A DNA stretch of 64,000 bases from Plecoglossus altivelis. Lineage: Eukaryota > Chordata > Actinopteri > Osmeriformes > Plecoglossidae. Below are positions 1-11,700 of this stretch, piece by piece. Each line of letters begins with the position of its first letter. Position 1 is the stretch's first letter. The notes beneath the pieces are model-generated. The model did not search any database and was not told the origin of the DNA. It worked only from the letters and a program-made list of their open reading frames with translations. A program made the position numbers and the translations under genes. The stretch lies in assembly GCA_036571765.1 (NCBI GenBank), contig BROE01000020.1, forward strand, positions 18,265,236 through 18,329,235. The letters are read 5' to 3'.

Positions 1-146
1 ACAACTGGAATAAATTTTAAATGAATAAAATTTTAAATGATTAGTGTGAATTGAAAGCTGCGGTTGAACAAGCACAGTCAGCACGTGATAGAACCTTCAG
101 ATGTTCAGCTATGACGTCGTCATGGTGACTCGTGTGTGTGTCTCAG

Positions 147-1424
147 CTGCGGAGCGCCATGGTGAACAGGAAGACCGGAACTTTCTCCATGGAGGTGAAG
201 AAGACCGTGGACAAGGGGGTGAGAGATGAAGTAGAATAACGCCGACAATCTGAAGGACTGAGATGGTAGACCGTACGATCTCACCCTCTTTCCTCCTGCA
301 GAAACGAGTCCTGAAAATGCACAATGACTACTACTTCACTGACATCAAAGGGACGCCCTTCAGGTGGGTGAAGAACAGGATTATTCTTACCATGATGTGA
401 ACAGTGTATTTATACGGTGTAAGACAAGATAAGATAAGATAAGAGATCCTTTATTTGTCCCACAATGGGGAAATTACACTGTTGCAACATGCAGTTTAGG
501 ACAGGAATGAAGGAAATAGGTGCATGCAATAACAAAAGGATAAATAAACATGGTTGTAAAAAATACAATATAAAGTGTAAAGTGCACACTCTTATTTACA
601 CGTATTTACTCTATACATGGTCACATATGTGCTGTGTATATTATTATAACATCTAGCACGTCTGTATCAGTGTGTGCTTATCGTTAGCTTCTGTGTTCAG
701 TGTTGGTGTAGCTCTGTCCAGAGGACACGGCAAATACTTCTTCAGGGGAAATGTGTCAGTAGAGGCAGGTGAGACAAGAGCCTGTACACACACACACACA
801 CACATAAGATACACACACAAGATACACAAACACACACACACATAAGATACACACACACACGAGATACACAAACACACACACACACAAGATACACAAACAC
901 ACACACACACAAGATACACACACACACGAGATACACAAACACACACACACACAAGATACACAAACACACACACACACAAGATACACAAACACACACACAT
1001 AAGATACACACACACACAAGATACACAAACACACACACATAAGATACACAAGATACACACACACACATAAACACATAGCATACACACACACATAACATAC
1101 ACACATAAACACATAGCATACACATGTAGCATACAAACATACACACACTCTCACACTCATAACCACATAGCATACAAACATACACACAAACACTCATATA
1201 CACATAGCATACAAACATACACACAAACACTCATATACACATAGCATACACACAATACTATGACTTCTGAATGCCACATACACATGCTTTCTTCTTACAT
1301 CAAACACATTCTGTGTTGGACGCTTGGTCAGACTACAAACCTAATCCATCCCTGCAGATTAGCATAGTTGAAGCGTCGCTGATGTCTGTGTGTGTGTGTG
1401 TGTATCTGCGTGTGTGTGTGTATC

Positions 1425-1455
<31 letters not shown>

Positions 1456-4400
1456 CTGCGTGTGTCCCTGTGTGTGTCTTTCAGGACTCCATGACCTAGA
1501 ACAGCCAGATGTTGCCCTGGCAGACGAATGGTAATGCAGGACTTTGGAAGATGTTCGTTCATGCATTGCATGAGTTCTCGCAAAGTGTGTGACACACTGT
1601 GTTTGTGTGTGTGTGTGTCAATCACAGGACGTACTGCAACACAGATGAGCAGCATGAGCACCGCTACCTAACCCAGATCCAGGCGATCAAACTGTATCTG
1701 ACAGGTCGAAGGCCGCATCTCAAATGTGAGTGACGCCGATCTCTATTTACCGTGTGTCATGTTGCCAGATTAAATAACCCGGATTAAATAACAACGGATG
1801 ATTAATCTGAGGTTTGATCATGGAATCAGATCCTGCCTTCTTGTACGGGTAGGATGGGCATTTTGTGTGTGTATTGTGTACAGAATGTTAGCGCAGTATG
1901 CGTGGATGTGCGTTTGTGCGTGTGCGTTTGTGCGTGTGGGTTTGTGCGTGTGTGAAAGAGTAGGGAGGCAGGAAAGGTTGAGCGTATGGTCGTTTGTGAC
2001 GGTGGTTTCCTGTTGCAGGTGACAGAGAGCTGATACAGGAAGTGTTGTTTGATGCTGTGGTTACAGCTCCTTTAGAGGCCTACTGGACTGGACTGGCTCT
2101 CAACAAGTCTGAGTGAGCACTCTCGCACACGCACACACATTCTCACACACGCACACACACTCACTCTCGCACACGCACTCACTCTCACACACACTCTCTC
2201 ACACACACAAACACACACTCTCACACACACTCTCTCTCACACTCACGCACATGCTCTCTCACATACACACACTCTCACACACACACACTCGCGCACACAC
2301 AAGCACACACACACAATCTCGCACATACTCTCTCACATACACACACTCTCTCTCACACACACACTTTAATAATCTTACTGTAAAACTTGAACATTCCTCG
2401 GAATGAAAAGCGCTTCATAAATAAAATATTTTATTATTATTACTACACACTCTCTCTTTCACACACACACACACTCTCACACGCACACTTAGAAACACAC
2501 TCTTGCGCACACACACGAGTGTGCGCACATCCACACACACTTAGAAACACACTCTCTCACACGCACTCTCTTACACACACACATATACACTTATGAAAAG
2601 ACTCTCTCTCAAACACACACACACTCGCACATACTCAGGCTTCAGTTCACTTAGATAAACACTCTCGCACACATGCACACACATCTAGACACACTCAAAC
2701 ACGCGCACACATTTAGAAACACACTGATAACCAAACATCTCACAAGCGAAACGGCCTTATCAGAACTCTGGCGTTTCCTTATAAAGTTGTTGCTGTCTGT
2801 CTCATGCAGGAACTCAGATAAAGGGGTGGAGATCGCTTACCTTGGAACACGCACCGGCCTATCAAGAACCAGCCTGTTTGTTGTCCCAGAGCATCTGTCC
2901 AATCAGTGAGCAGAATACATTTGACTAACTGATTTGATTGACAAGACCAGCATTGCAATAAATCTGAACGTAAACAACAGAACAACCAAATCATCCAGAA
3001 TCAAACTCTTTTGCTGAGGGTCAAAGCAGCTTCTTCTGAATGGGATCAACCATTCTAACTGTACTTCCTGTTTGTTGTTGTGCTGGTCTCCTCCTACTTC
3101 CTGTTTGCTGTTGTGCTGATCTTCTCCCCCTTACTTCCTGTTTGTTGTTGTGCTGATCTTCTCCCCCTACTTCCTGTTTGTTGTTGTGCTGATCTTCTCC
3201 CCCTTACTTCCTGTTTGTTGTTGTGCTGGTCTTCTCCCCCTTACTTCCTGTTTGTTGTTGTGCTGGTCTTCTCCCCCTACTTCCTGTTTCTTTTCAGGGA
3301 CTTCCTGACAGCTGAGGACAAAGAGGGGGTGTTCAATGCTGACCACTTCCCTCTGTGGTACAAGCGAGCAGCGGAGCAGGTTCCGGGAACCTTCGTCTAC
3401 TCCATTCCGTTCGGCTCAGGTACCTGTCCCCTTGGGTTACCACGACAACACGGCTGTATTGCACGGACGGATCTCTTGTTCCAAGTGTTCTTTGCTGTCT
3501 TTCATTGACAGAATGTAGTTTTTGATGATTGCTGTGTCCTTACAGTCTTTACTTTAGTAGTTTGAGATTTGTTTCAAATGTAAAGAGCATTACAAATAAA
3601 ATCTTTTTAAAATTTGTTTTCTTTATCTTGGCAGCGTCAGAGAATAAAAGTGTTGTCCTGGCCAGCACTGCCATCCAGCTACTAGATGACAGGAAGTCCC
3701 CTATTGTTGCAGGTGAGTTTGTGATGTGAGGAAGTTGTGTGTTGTGTATGTTTTGGGGTCGTCAGGTGGGCAGGCTCTAAGAGTTGCGGGCTGGTTTATG
3801 TGTTTGGCAGCTGTGGGGATTCAAATGAAGTTGGAATTCTTCCAAAGAAAATTCTGGACTGCCAGTCGACAGGTATAATTACTTTTATTGTTACTTTATT
3901 GCTATCGCATAAAGCCACTGACTGACTTCATTTAAAACTTTGTTTGATGTTTTCCAAACAAGTGTGCAGCTCTGGATGGGAAATGCACCATCAGTTGTGA
4001 TAATGAGGTACGAGACGTCTCATCTCCCACTTCCTGTCCTTCCACTTCCACTTCCTGTCCGTCCACCTTTACTTCCTGTCCCTCCAATTCCACTTCCTGT
4101 CCCTCCTCTTCCCCTTCCACTTCCTGTTCCTCCACCTCTACTTCCTGTCCCTCCAATTTCACTTCCTGAGTCTTCTGTTGTGTTTTACAGCCCACATCTC
4201 ATTGTGGATGTGGTGGCTTTGATAAAATTTGCATTCAACCCAGTCTTTCCTTTGCCGTCAGGATATCAAGTGTTACCTCATTGACAACAATGGCTTCATC
4301 CTGGTCACGGAAGACTATTCCCAGGTAACACTACATAGTGTGCGTGTGCATATGTTTGTGTGCATGTGTGAGAATGTGTGTGTGTGTGTGTGCGTGTGTG

Positions 4401-7400
4401 CGTCGTCTCAGCAACAGTGTTTACAGCGCTCTTTCCTACTCAGACAGGACTGTTCTTCGGAGAGGTGGAGGGAGCTGTGATGAACAAGCTTCTGTTGATG
4501 GGCTCCTTCAAAAGGTCAGGGGTCATGCATCGCCCTCTACATCATAACCTCTGTCTGTCTCTCTGTCTCTGTCTGTCTCTCTGTCTGTCTCTCTGTCTGT
4601 CTGTCTCTCTGTCTCTGTCTGTCTGTCTCTCTGTCTCTCTGTCTGTCTGCCTGTTTGCTTGCCTGCCTGCCTGCCTGTCTGTTTGTCTGTCTCTTCCTCA
4701 ATTTGTCTCCATCTCTGTTTCTTAATCTTTCTCTCTCCACCGCTCCCCATTGTATTGCTTTACTGTTATGTGTGTATCCTTCATGTTCATTTGTCCTCTG
4801 CTGTACACCAAATGTATATGAATAACAATAAAAAACTGAACGAGCTGTCTTATCATACACACTCAGGTGTGCTGCAGGTACGGTTTACCAACCTACACAC
4901 ACAAATACTTACAATTGATTAACAGATGCTTTGTATTTTCTGCGTAGGATCACGCTGTACGACTACCAGGCTCTGTGTAAAGATTATGCTGGGAGTAGCG
5001 ACAGCGCTCGAACTTTATCAGACGTAAGCGACACTCTGATCCACATGCACACGTTTAACACATCACAGACGGACTTACGCTTTATAACATTAACGACAGT
5101 AGATGTTACATATCACAGAGAGAGTTTTGTAACATTCATGACAGTAGATGTTTCATATCACACAGTTTTATAAGATTAATGACAGTAGATGTTACATATC
5201 ACAAAGAGAGTTTTATAACATTCATGACAGTAGATGTCTCATATCACAGAGTTTTATAACATTCATGACAGTAGATGTTACATATCACAAAGAGAGTTTT
5301 ATAACATTCATGACAGTAGATGTTTCATATCACAGAGTTTTATAAGATTAATGACAGTAGATGTTACATATCACAGAGAGAGTTTTATAACATTAATGAC
5401 AGTAGATGTCTCATATCACACAGTTTTATAACATTAATGACAGTAGATGTCTCATATCACACAGTTTTATAACATTGGTAACAGTAGATGTCTCATATCA
5501 CACAGTTTTATAACATTAATGACAGTAGAAGTCTCATATTACAGAACGTTTTATAACATTAATGACAGTGGAAGTCTCATATCACACAGTTTTATAACAT
5601 TAATGACAGTAGATGTCTCATATCACACAGTTTTATAACATTAATGACAGTAGATGTTGTTCCAGATACAGAAATTATGTGTCAACATCAAAAGCCTGCT
5701 TCTCTAGATTGTCAGACTAACCTTTTAAACGGTGCACCTCATCATTTCACAATTATATAATATAATAATAATGATAATAATAATAATAATAACTCATTAT
5801 TTTTCTTTCATTTGATCTCTTCTGTTTCAGCCTTTCAATGTCGTGAAATGGTTTCTGACTGAACTGGTCATGTAAGGGACCAAAGCACCAACTACATAGG
5901 ATATAATGATAAATCATTCAGGATCTGAGTATTGATTGAAATGTAATCGTGTTATGTTCTCTTTGTAGTTTTCTACTGGAGTTTAACCTGTACAGCTGGT
6001 GGAACGTTGATCACACAGTGAAAGGTGTGTGTGTGTGTGTGTGTGTGTATATGAGTGTGTAGGCCATATTCCTTACTGCGAGAAATGGAGAGAAACAAAG
6101 TCCAAATACTTCATTACTATACTTAAGTAATATTCATTTTTATGACTACTTTTTACTTTCACTCCTGATTCCGACATTTTTCTTCACCAATATTTGTACT
6201 TTCTACTTTTTACTTTTGAAAGCCAAGCTCATTCGTTTTCATCTGTATTTGGTGGCATGGTAAAAAAAAGAAAGAAAAGTTTTTTAAAAAAATCTACAAG
6301 AGTTTCAGAATGTTGAAAAAATATTTTCAGATTCCTGATTCCGACATTTTTCTTCACAAATATTTGTACTTTCTACTTTTTACTTTTAAAGCCAACCTCA
6401 TTCGTTTTCATCTGTATTTGGTGGCATGGTAAAAAAAAAAAAGTTTAAAAAAAATTTCAACAAGAGTTTCAGAATGTTGAAAAAATATTTTCAGGGTGAA
6501 AGGTTTTTAAAGGTTCTAATAAAAAATGGAAACAAAATTTGAATGTTGTAAAAAAAGGTTTTACGGAAAAAAAAAAAAAAGTACCATACCCTTAGTCCCT
6601 ATACACGTTGACTGTGTATTCAGCTGTTAAAATCACTTCATCGCCCCATCTTTCTGCACACAGCCCAGAGTTCCCGGGGGAAGACCATGATGGTTCCATG
6701 CGACACAGAGTACCCTGCCTTCGTATCGGAGCGCACCATCAAAGAGACGACCGGCACCCTGGAGTGTGAGAGCTGCTCCAGGTACAGGTGACCTCGTCAG
6801 ACGGGTAGCCCACCTGTTTGAGATGTGTCGCTGTGTGACGTCTGTGACCGCTGGTGTCAGCCGTGATGTCATGAAAGTGTCACAGCGCCGAATCAGGCGG
6901 ATTTACATTTGTTCATTTGATAGACGATTTAATCTAAAGGGATTTACATTTGTTCATTTGATAGACGATTTCATCTAAAGGGATTTACAAGAAAGCTTAG
7001 CAAAAAGTAAATAGGTCAATGATCATAAACAACGAGTCAAAATATGAAGCATACAACAGTCTTCTGTTGATTCTTTACCTCTTTATCTCCTCGTCTCTTT
7101 TTTCTCTCCTTGGAGGGAGAAATGAACAGATGGAAGGGAAATATATCGGGACTCAAACTCTCTTTCATTCTCTCTTTCTCACTGTCTCTCTCACCCTTTT
7201 CCTCTCTCTCTTCCTCAATCTCTTTTTTTCTCTCTTCCTCTTGCTTCTTTCTCTTCCTGTTTCTCTCTTCCTCTCTCTTCCTGTTTCTCTCTTCTTCTCT
7301 CTTCCTGTTTCTCTCTCTCTTCCTCTCTCTTCTTGTTTCTCTCTTCCTGTTTCTCTCTTCCTGTTTCTCTCTTCCTCTCTCTTCATGTTTCTCTCTTCCT

Positions 7401-8472
7401 CTCTCTTCCTGTTTCTCTCTTCTCTCTCTTCTTCTCTCTTCCTGACTCCTCCTCCTCCTCCTCCAGGTCGTTTGTTATCCAGCAGATTCCCAGCAGTAAC
7501 CTCTTCATGGTTGTCGTGGACAACAAGTGCGAGTGTAGTTCCGCCCCAGTCGTCAGCATGGAACCCATTGAGATCATGTATATCCTTCCATGAGCATCGA
7601 GAGTTCATCTATAGAGTTAGAGCTGTTAGTGGCTCAAAGTAAACGTGTGAGGAACAGCATGATTGTGTATGTTTGGTTTAACTCTTGTGCTCTCTTCAGG
7701 GGTCAGAATGACCCGAAACTGTGTTAAATGCACACACATGCACACCCTCAATGAGGCGTTTAGATTGTATGTGTTTGATTGAACTCAAACAAGACAACTC
7801 AAACTCAGACAAAGCTAAATCTTTCTGATTCATGTGCAGTATGGCAGCACATTTCAGTGCCAAAAAGGGTACAGTGTAAAATTTGAATTAACATGCTTCA
7901 TTTCAGCATTGAAAGTAGGGTCTTTTTGACCCTTAGGACAGGGTGAGTTGCAGAATACAAAGAGAGCTTGAGGGTTAAGAATTATGATTGTTCCACTTGG
8001 CCACAATGGTGTCGTTCTATGTTAAAGGCATAACTGCAGCTGTTTTTTTGTTGAAGTCCCTTCGCTGTCAGCGTGTGTTTATGTTGCGTTTCTGTCTTGT
8101 TGCCATCCTTAACCGCTGTGAACACAACGAGTCCCTGAAATGTGATAGACTGAAGTTTCAGAAGGATAGAAAAAGGCCTGAGTCATGTCATCCTTTTCAC
8201 CCAGAGGTACAGTACAGTGAGCACATGGTTTGTGAGTGAGAGAGTGCAAGTATCTTTCTGTGTGTATGTGTAAAAAGAGACTGGGTGTTTAAAATGACAG
8301 AATTCAGTCAGGTTTTTAATTACAGTATAACACCATTGAAACTTGTTTGTGTGTGTGTGTGTGTGTGTGTGTCCTCCAGGAAAATGCTATGGAGTGTGGG
8401 TCAGCCACCGGCATCGCTGCCCCACTCACAGCCGCACTGCTGCCCCTAGTGGCCACTCTGCTCAGTACGTGA
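147..8472 (+). CDS. cacna2d2: Voltage-gated calcium channel alpha2delta-2 subunit (3' portion of gene)
   Basis: Extracellular, GPI-anchored auxiliary subunit that promotes surface trafficking and gating of high-voltage-activated calcium channels. I read 20 exons, all in phase: 147-218, 302-363, 701-768, 1485-1530, 1628-1725, 2019-2112, 2810-2905, 3298-3419, 3635-3712, 3811-3872, 3963-4007, 4262-4324, 4444-4514, 4948-5023, 5831-5871, 5969-6024, 6664-6781, 7467-7579, 8124-8206, 8380-8472. They encode about 518 C-terminal residues of a protein usually near 1150. Diagnostic stretches are FNADHFPLWYKRAAEQ, CYLIDNNGFILVTEDYSQ, CDTEYPAFVSERTIKETTG and SFVIQQIPSSNLFMVVVD, which I recall in alpha2delta-2 rather than alpha2delta-1. 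The end, ECGSATG followed by a short hydrophobic tail, fits a GPI signal. The 5' exons lie outside the window. Which teleost co-orthologue (a or b) cannot be told. Confidence 0.93.
421..625 (+). repeat. Dispersed teleost repeat with GATAA tract
   Basis: The stretch begins with a short (AGATA)n tract followed by CCTTTATTTGTCCCACAATG and a GGGGAAATT block. This wording is common at the 3' tails of dispersed repeats in fish genomes. It lies in a cacna2d2 intron. The family assignment is from memory. Confidence 0.5.
784..1250 (+). repeat. CA-rich compound minisatellite
   Basis: Runs of (CA)n are interrupted regularly by AAGATACACA or TAGCATACA units, giving a degenerate tandem repeat in a cacna2d2 intron. 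Long antisense open frames here are repeat artefacts. Confidence 0.9.
1381..1480 (+). repeat. (TG)n microsatellite next to splice acceptor
   Basis: A TG dinucleotide tract with TATCTGCG interruptions runs almost to the TTTCAG acceptor of the exon at 1485. Confidence 0.85.
2113..2730 (+). repeat. (CA)n/(CTCTCACA)n repeat block
   Basis: CA and CTCTCACA repeats fill most of the intron between the exons at 2019 and 2810. A non-repetitive AT-rich piece at about 2366-2445 splits the block. Confidence 0.85.
3062..3292 (+). repeat. About 36-38 bp minisatellite with ACTTCCTG core
   Basis: Seven ACTTCCTG cores are spaced by variants of TTTGTTGTTGTGCTGATCTT plus a C-rich end. The array ends at the acceptor of the exon at 3298. 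Confidence 0.9.
4024..4172 (+). repeat. Second ACTTCCTG minisatellite
   Basis: Seven ACTTCCTG cores are separated by CTCC-rich spacers of varying length. It lies in a different cacna2d2 intron from the first such array. Confidence 0.85.
4548..4735 (+). repeat. (CTGT/CTCT)n microsatellite
   Basis: A pyrimidine-rich CTGTCTGTCTCT tract in a cacna2d2 intron. Open frames on both strands are composition artefacts. Confidence 0.85.
5086..5656 (+). repeat. About 40 bp AT-rich minisatellite, about 14 copies
   Basis: The unit contains ATGACAGTAGATGT, then CATATCACA and GTTTTATAACATT. Copies alternate between TTACATATCACA(A)AGAGAG and CTCATATCACACAG forms, a higher-order pattern. It fills much of the intron between the exons at 4948 and 5831. 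Confidence 0.9.
6163..6500 (+). repeat. Tandem duplication of about 165 bp
   Basis: A segment beginning GATTCCGACATTTTTCTTCA, containing CATTCGTTTTCATCTGTATT and ending in GGTGGCATGGT plus an A run, occurs twice in direct orientation in a cacna2d2 intron. Confidence 0.85.
7160..7455 (+). repeat. (CTCTTCCTGTTT)n pyrimidine repeat
   Basis: A long CT-rich repeat of CTCTTCCTGTTTCTCT units forms an extended polypyrimidine tract before the acceptor of the exon at 7467. Confidence 0.85.
7580..8123 (+). other. U12-type AT-AC intron in cacna2d2
   Basis: The intron starts ATATCCTT directly after the exon ending ATCATGT and ends GAAC. The branch-site consensus TCCTTAAC lies at 8106-8113, with its adenosine about 11 bases from the 3' end. 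Splicing here restores a tyrosine codon, so the protein reads IMYNESLKC, as in mammalian CACNA2D2. All three minor-spliceosome signals are therefore present. A piggyBac-like element sits inside the intron. Confidence 0.9.
7678..7978 (+). mobile_element. piggyBac-like miniature element inside the U12 intron
   Basis: About 300 bp bounded by TTAA at both ends (7678-7681, 7975-7978), the piggyBac target site. Imperfect terminal repeats read CTCTTGTGCTCTCTTC at the left and the reverse complement of AGAGAGCTTGAGGG at the right. The interior has GGGTCAGAATGACCC and TTTTTGACCCTTAGG. A diverged copy in the opposite orientation lies at about 38807-39076. No transposase is visible. Confidence 0.7.
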
Positions 8473-9289
8473 CCTGAGGAGACAAGCATCCCTGGACGGA
8501 ACACTGGAGACAAGCAAAGACACCAGCCACGGATACAGTCTTACTCCAGAGGCTGACAATGTATAAGGAACTGATTCTATTCATTTACAAAAGGAGGTAT
8601 CACGGCCAATCAGAGTTTGCTTTGCTTACCGCCAAAAGAGATACTAGCCAATTAGAATGCACTGATTATGTAGTGGTGTGCCAAACCTTTCTTAGGTTGG
8701 GCTATTTTATTGTCCATGAAAAATGCACTGTGAATGCAACAACAAAAATCTCAGATTAGAACCAGTCAGCTGCAGCACAGAAGGATTCTTCTAGGTACAG
8801 ACAGTACAAAAAAAAAATAGACTGTAGTCAGACAAAGATACAAAACTGTCTAAAATAGCAGCCGAATAACTAGTTTCTATAATCAGCAATACGTTGCCAG
8901 AAACAGTGACACATTGCTGTGAGATCTGCCAGTTTCTGAGGTAAATATTTTGGAATTTATCTTCAACAATCACATTCTGTGATTATGGCTTTGACAGGGA
9001 TAATGTCAAATATCCTAGGTAAAAAGACAAGGTAAATATTCAAGTTTTATTCTGCCTGCTTCTCGTTTATACAGCAGCTGACGTTTCCTACAAAGAAAAA
9101 TATGCATGAAAATAAAGAAAATAAAACAATGAACAATACGTTCTATAGCGAGAGAAGAATTTGCTGAGTGCTGGCTGCTATATGAAAATGATGAATAATT
9201 GCTTGTTTTGATGAATGTTATTGTGTACAATACCATCAACGTCTATGTTGGCGCCGAATTCCCTTATCCTATCTTTGACAAAGCCGTTC

Positions 9290-9295
9290 AATAAA
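9290..9295 (+). terminator. Candidate polyadenylation signal for cacna2d2
   Basis: AATAAA about 820 bases after the cacna2d2 stop codon. Other A-rich hexamers occur near 9105, so the true end is uncertain. The stretch 8473-9289 is otherwise treated as 3' UTR; I see no gene in it. Confidence 0.4.
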
Positions 9296-9705
9296 CACAA
9301 ATAAGTATTTTCCATCATCTGTCTCTCATCTTCTTCTGATGTGTGTGTGTGGTGTGCATGCACATGTGTATGTGTGCTCGTAGCGGTCGGGAGTCGTGTT
9401 GTGAGGGCGGGGGGTGTAACTACTGGGAGGTGGGAACGTACCTACTGGGTAATTTATTTCGTAGTTGTTCAAAATTACGTTTTCCACATTGTCCACATGT
9501 AGGGTTGCGGAGAGATAAAGGATCAAACTAAAAAATACGATATGGGTACGTAACACTTAGTGTTATGGCCATTCCAAGAGTTATTTGGACCGTATATATG
9601 AGACCCGCTAGCATATTTGGTAGCAGTAAGCTGTTATGTAAATGTAAGGCTCGTCATTGACTCAATCAATATTAAAATCGGGAACAAATATAATACAGTG
9701 ACGAC

Positions 9706-9713
9706 TATAAAAG
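9706..9713 (+). promoter_or_regulatory. TATA box candidate for the linker histone gene
   Basis: TATAAAAG lies 67 bases upstream of the ATG at 9773, which would place transcription start near 9736 with a short leader. A second TATA-like string is at 9590-9596, so a start further upstream with a spliced leader exon is also possible. Confidence 0.45.
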
Positions 9714-9772
9714 AAAAGATGTTAGGTAAAACGTCTTTTTACTCAAACGACATTGTGTAGAAATCAGTTGTA

Positions 9773-11159
9773 ATGAACAGTTGTTACTTTTCAGCTCATC
9801 CCCCGACAATGGTGATGGTGAAAGAAGCCCTCACCGAGCTTCATTCCAGAAAGGGGGCTTCTACGCAGGCGATACGTAATTATTTAACGGAGAAGTATCC
9901 GTCAATTGATCCCAAACGGTTGAAGTACCTGGTTCGTAAGGCAGTTGTGAAAGGGGTCGAGAGGGGTGACTTCGTGAGACCAGCGAAATCTACTCTCATT
10001 GGGGCACAAGGACGATTTCGTGTAAGTAGGCCTCAGTGCGGTGTTTGGTTTTGTTGAAACGCCACACGAGTTGCTGCAACCACTAACTTAATCGCTCGTA
10101 CAATATATATATTTAGCTTGCCAAGAGTAAAACTAAAGCACCAAAAACCACATCAGAGAACACCGATCCCAACGTGGAAATGGCTGCCGAGCCTGAAGCT
10201 AAGAAAACGAAGACTAAAAAGATAAAGGGTATGTCTAGGATTGTATGGTCGGCAGAACACAACACGATCAACGCGTAATTGTTAAAGGTCTATCAATGCC
10301 TTCAATGTTCTGATTTTTAATACCTGTAGATCCTGAGACCGAATCGGTACCAAAGCGAAAGGTAAGGTCATGTACCAATTGCAGGATACTTTTTGGTGGT
10401 ACTTATTTTGCATAGGTCATATGCTTGCTCTCCTGGTTAACAATGCGATTTATGCCAGATCATCCAAGGATGAGTAGATCTGTTAAACCCACTCCTCCAG
10501 GTAGCCCATGTATATGTCGGCCTAGTCTACGTACGTTGTTTTAATTTTTTTTTTGCTTCAGGATCCAAAACCGAAGGCGGCTTCTAAAGTGTTACGTCAG
10601 ACCTCCGAGGAAGAGGAGCCCAAACGCACTCAGAAGACCTCCAAAGCTGCCAAGGGTTAGGAACCGATCATGGCAGGCTTACTTCACAACACGACCTTCC
10701 TGAATGAATGACTTGCATAAAATAGTTTTAAACTAGGACATTAACGTTATAGTAGTTTCAGGCACCAAGAAAGAACCGGTGAAAACGGCGAAGCTTCCCA
10801 CGGAGGTAATTGTGTAGCTTTTACATCATTACGGCTTTGGTACGTTGTTGCCTTAGACGAGGCTTAAATAGCGATTGACCGCTTTTTCTTCGCAGGATTT
10901 GAAATCGAAAAAGGCCCCCAAAGCTGGCGCGTCGGCTTCTAAAGTACCTCCTGCCAAGAAGCCGAAGGCGAAAAGATTAGCAGAGACTGACGGGACGGAG
11001 CCACAGAACAAACCCAAGGTGCAGAAGGTCTCCAAAGCTACGAAGAACAAGGAAGCGGAACCTAAAGCTGCAAAGGCGGCTAAGAAAGCCGAGGTGGAGG
11101 AAGACGCTGCCTCCACGCAAGCTGCCCCTGGAAGACGAGGAAAAGGGGTGAAAAATTGA
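9773..11159 (+). CDS. h1-8: Oocyte-type linker histone H1-8 (H1foo/H1M-like)
   Basis: Linker histone that binds nucleosomal linker DNA; the H1-8 class serves oocyte and early embryo chromatin. Six coding exons join in phase: 9773-10021, 10117-10228, 10330-10361, 10562-10655, 10762-10805, 10896-11159, giving about 264 residues. Exon 1 encodes the winged-helix globular domain, from HPPTMVMVKEAL through IRNYLTEKYPSIDPKRLKYL to RGDFVRP and GAQGRFR. The KYP-D-R-KYL and RG-RP-GA-G-F spacing matches mammalian H1-8 as I recall it. Five further exons encode the lysine/alanine/proline-rich tail. Introns and an AATAAA site exclude a replication-dependent H1. The start is uncertain: TTACTTTTCAG before CTCATCCC (9795) could be an acceptor, which would imply an upstream leader exon instead of the ATG at 9773. 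Confidence 0.88.
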
Positions 11160-11198
11160 CCCCACTTGCCCCACAAGTTTTAAATTATGCACTTTTTC

Positions 11199-11204
11199 AA
11201 TAAA
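11199..11204 (+). terminator. Polyadenylation signal of the linker histone gene
   Basis: AATAAA 40 bases after the stop codon. No histone stem-loop is seen, in keeping with a polyadenylated, replication-independent histone mRNA. Confidence 0.8.
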
Positions 11205-11522
11205 GAAATTGTTTTACATTTAGTTGCATGTCTTGACTTATTGGTTTTGTGAATGTGAAACCTGCAGTGGTTATGGTCAATTCCAAATTAAGATGTCTTA
11301 ACCCGGACAGCTTTACCTTTTTACAATTGCAGCCAGTTTCAGGTTCGCATAACTACTTCGCTAAATTCTCAAAACAAAAAACTTGACACACTTAACTACT
11401 TCTCATTTCATTACTTTCCACAGCCTGTGCAAACCTCATGCAACAGCGCCCTCTTGTGGACACTTCAATGGCAACGTTTCAAAACTCCATGCAGCTCTTC
11501 AGGAGACGCGTTACTGATAGCC

Positions 11523-11700
11523 CAGGGATCACCGACTCTGGTCCTGGAGAGCTACCATCTAGCAGGTTTTCATTTTAACTGCACATAACGTAGCCTCATT
11601 CAGACCATCATCCAGTTAATGGGTAGAATCGGGTGTGCTAAATTAAGGTTGAAGGACAGTCTGGTTAATGACTTTCCAGGAACAGGGTTGGAGACCCTTG
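11523..11700. mobile_element. hAT-like MITE, 178 bp
   Basis: The element starts CAGGGATCACCGACTCTGG and ends GGGTTGGAGACCCTTG, giving imperfect terminal inverted repeats. Eight-base flanks TGATAGCC (11515-11522) and TGATCGCC (11701-11708) look like a target-site duplication with one mismatch, the length expected for hAT. It is non-coding and lies between the histone gene and the tmcc1 3' UTR. Confidence 0.75.

Noticed and set aside
653..1230. Cys/Val-rich - strand open frames
   Set aside because: Translations of the CA microsatellite; no conserved content.
784..2730. CRISPR-like regular repeats
   Set aside because: Eukaryotic microsatellites and minisatellites without unique spacers; no cas genes.
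4523..4860. Arg/Thr/Gln-rich - strand open frames
   Set aside because: Translations of the CTGT/CTCT repeat in a cacna2d2 intron.
9773..11159. Replication-dependent H1 histone
   Set aside because: The gene has five introns within coding sequence and an AATAAA signal, and no histone 3' stem-loop was seen.
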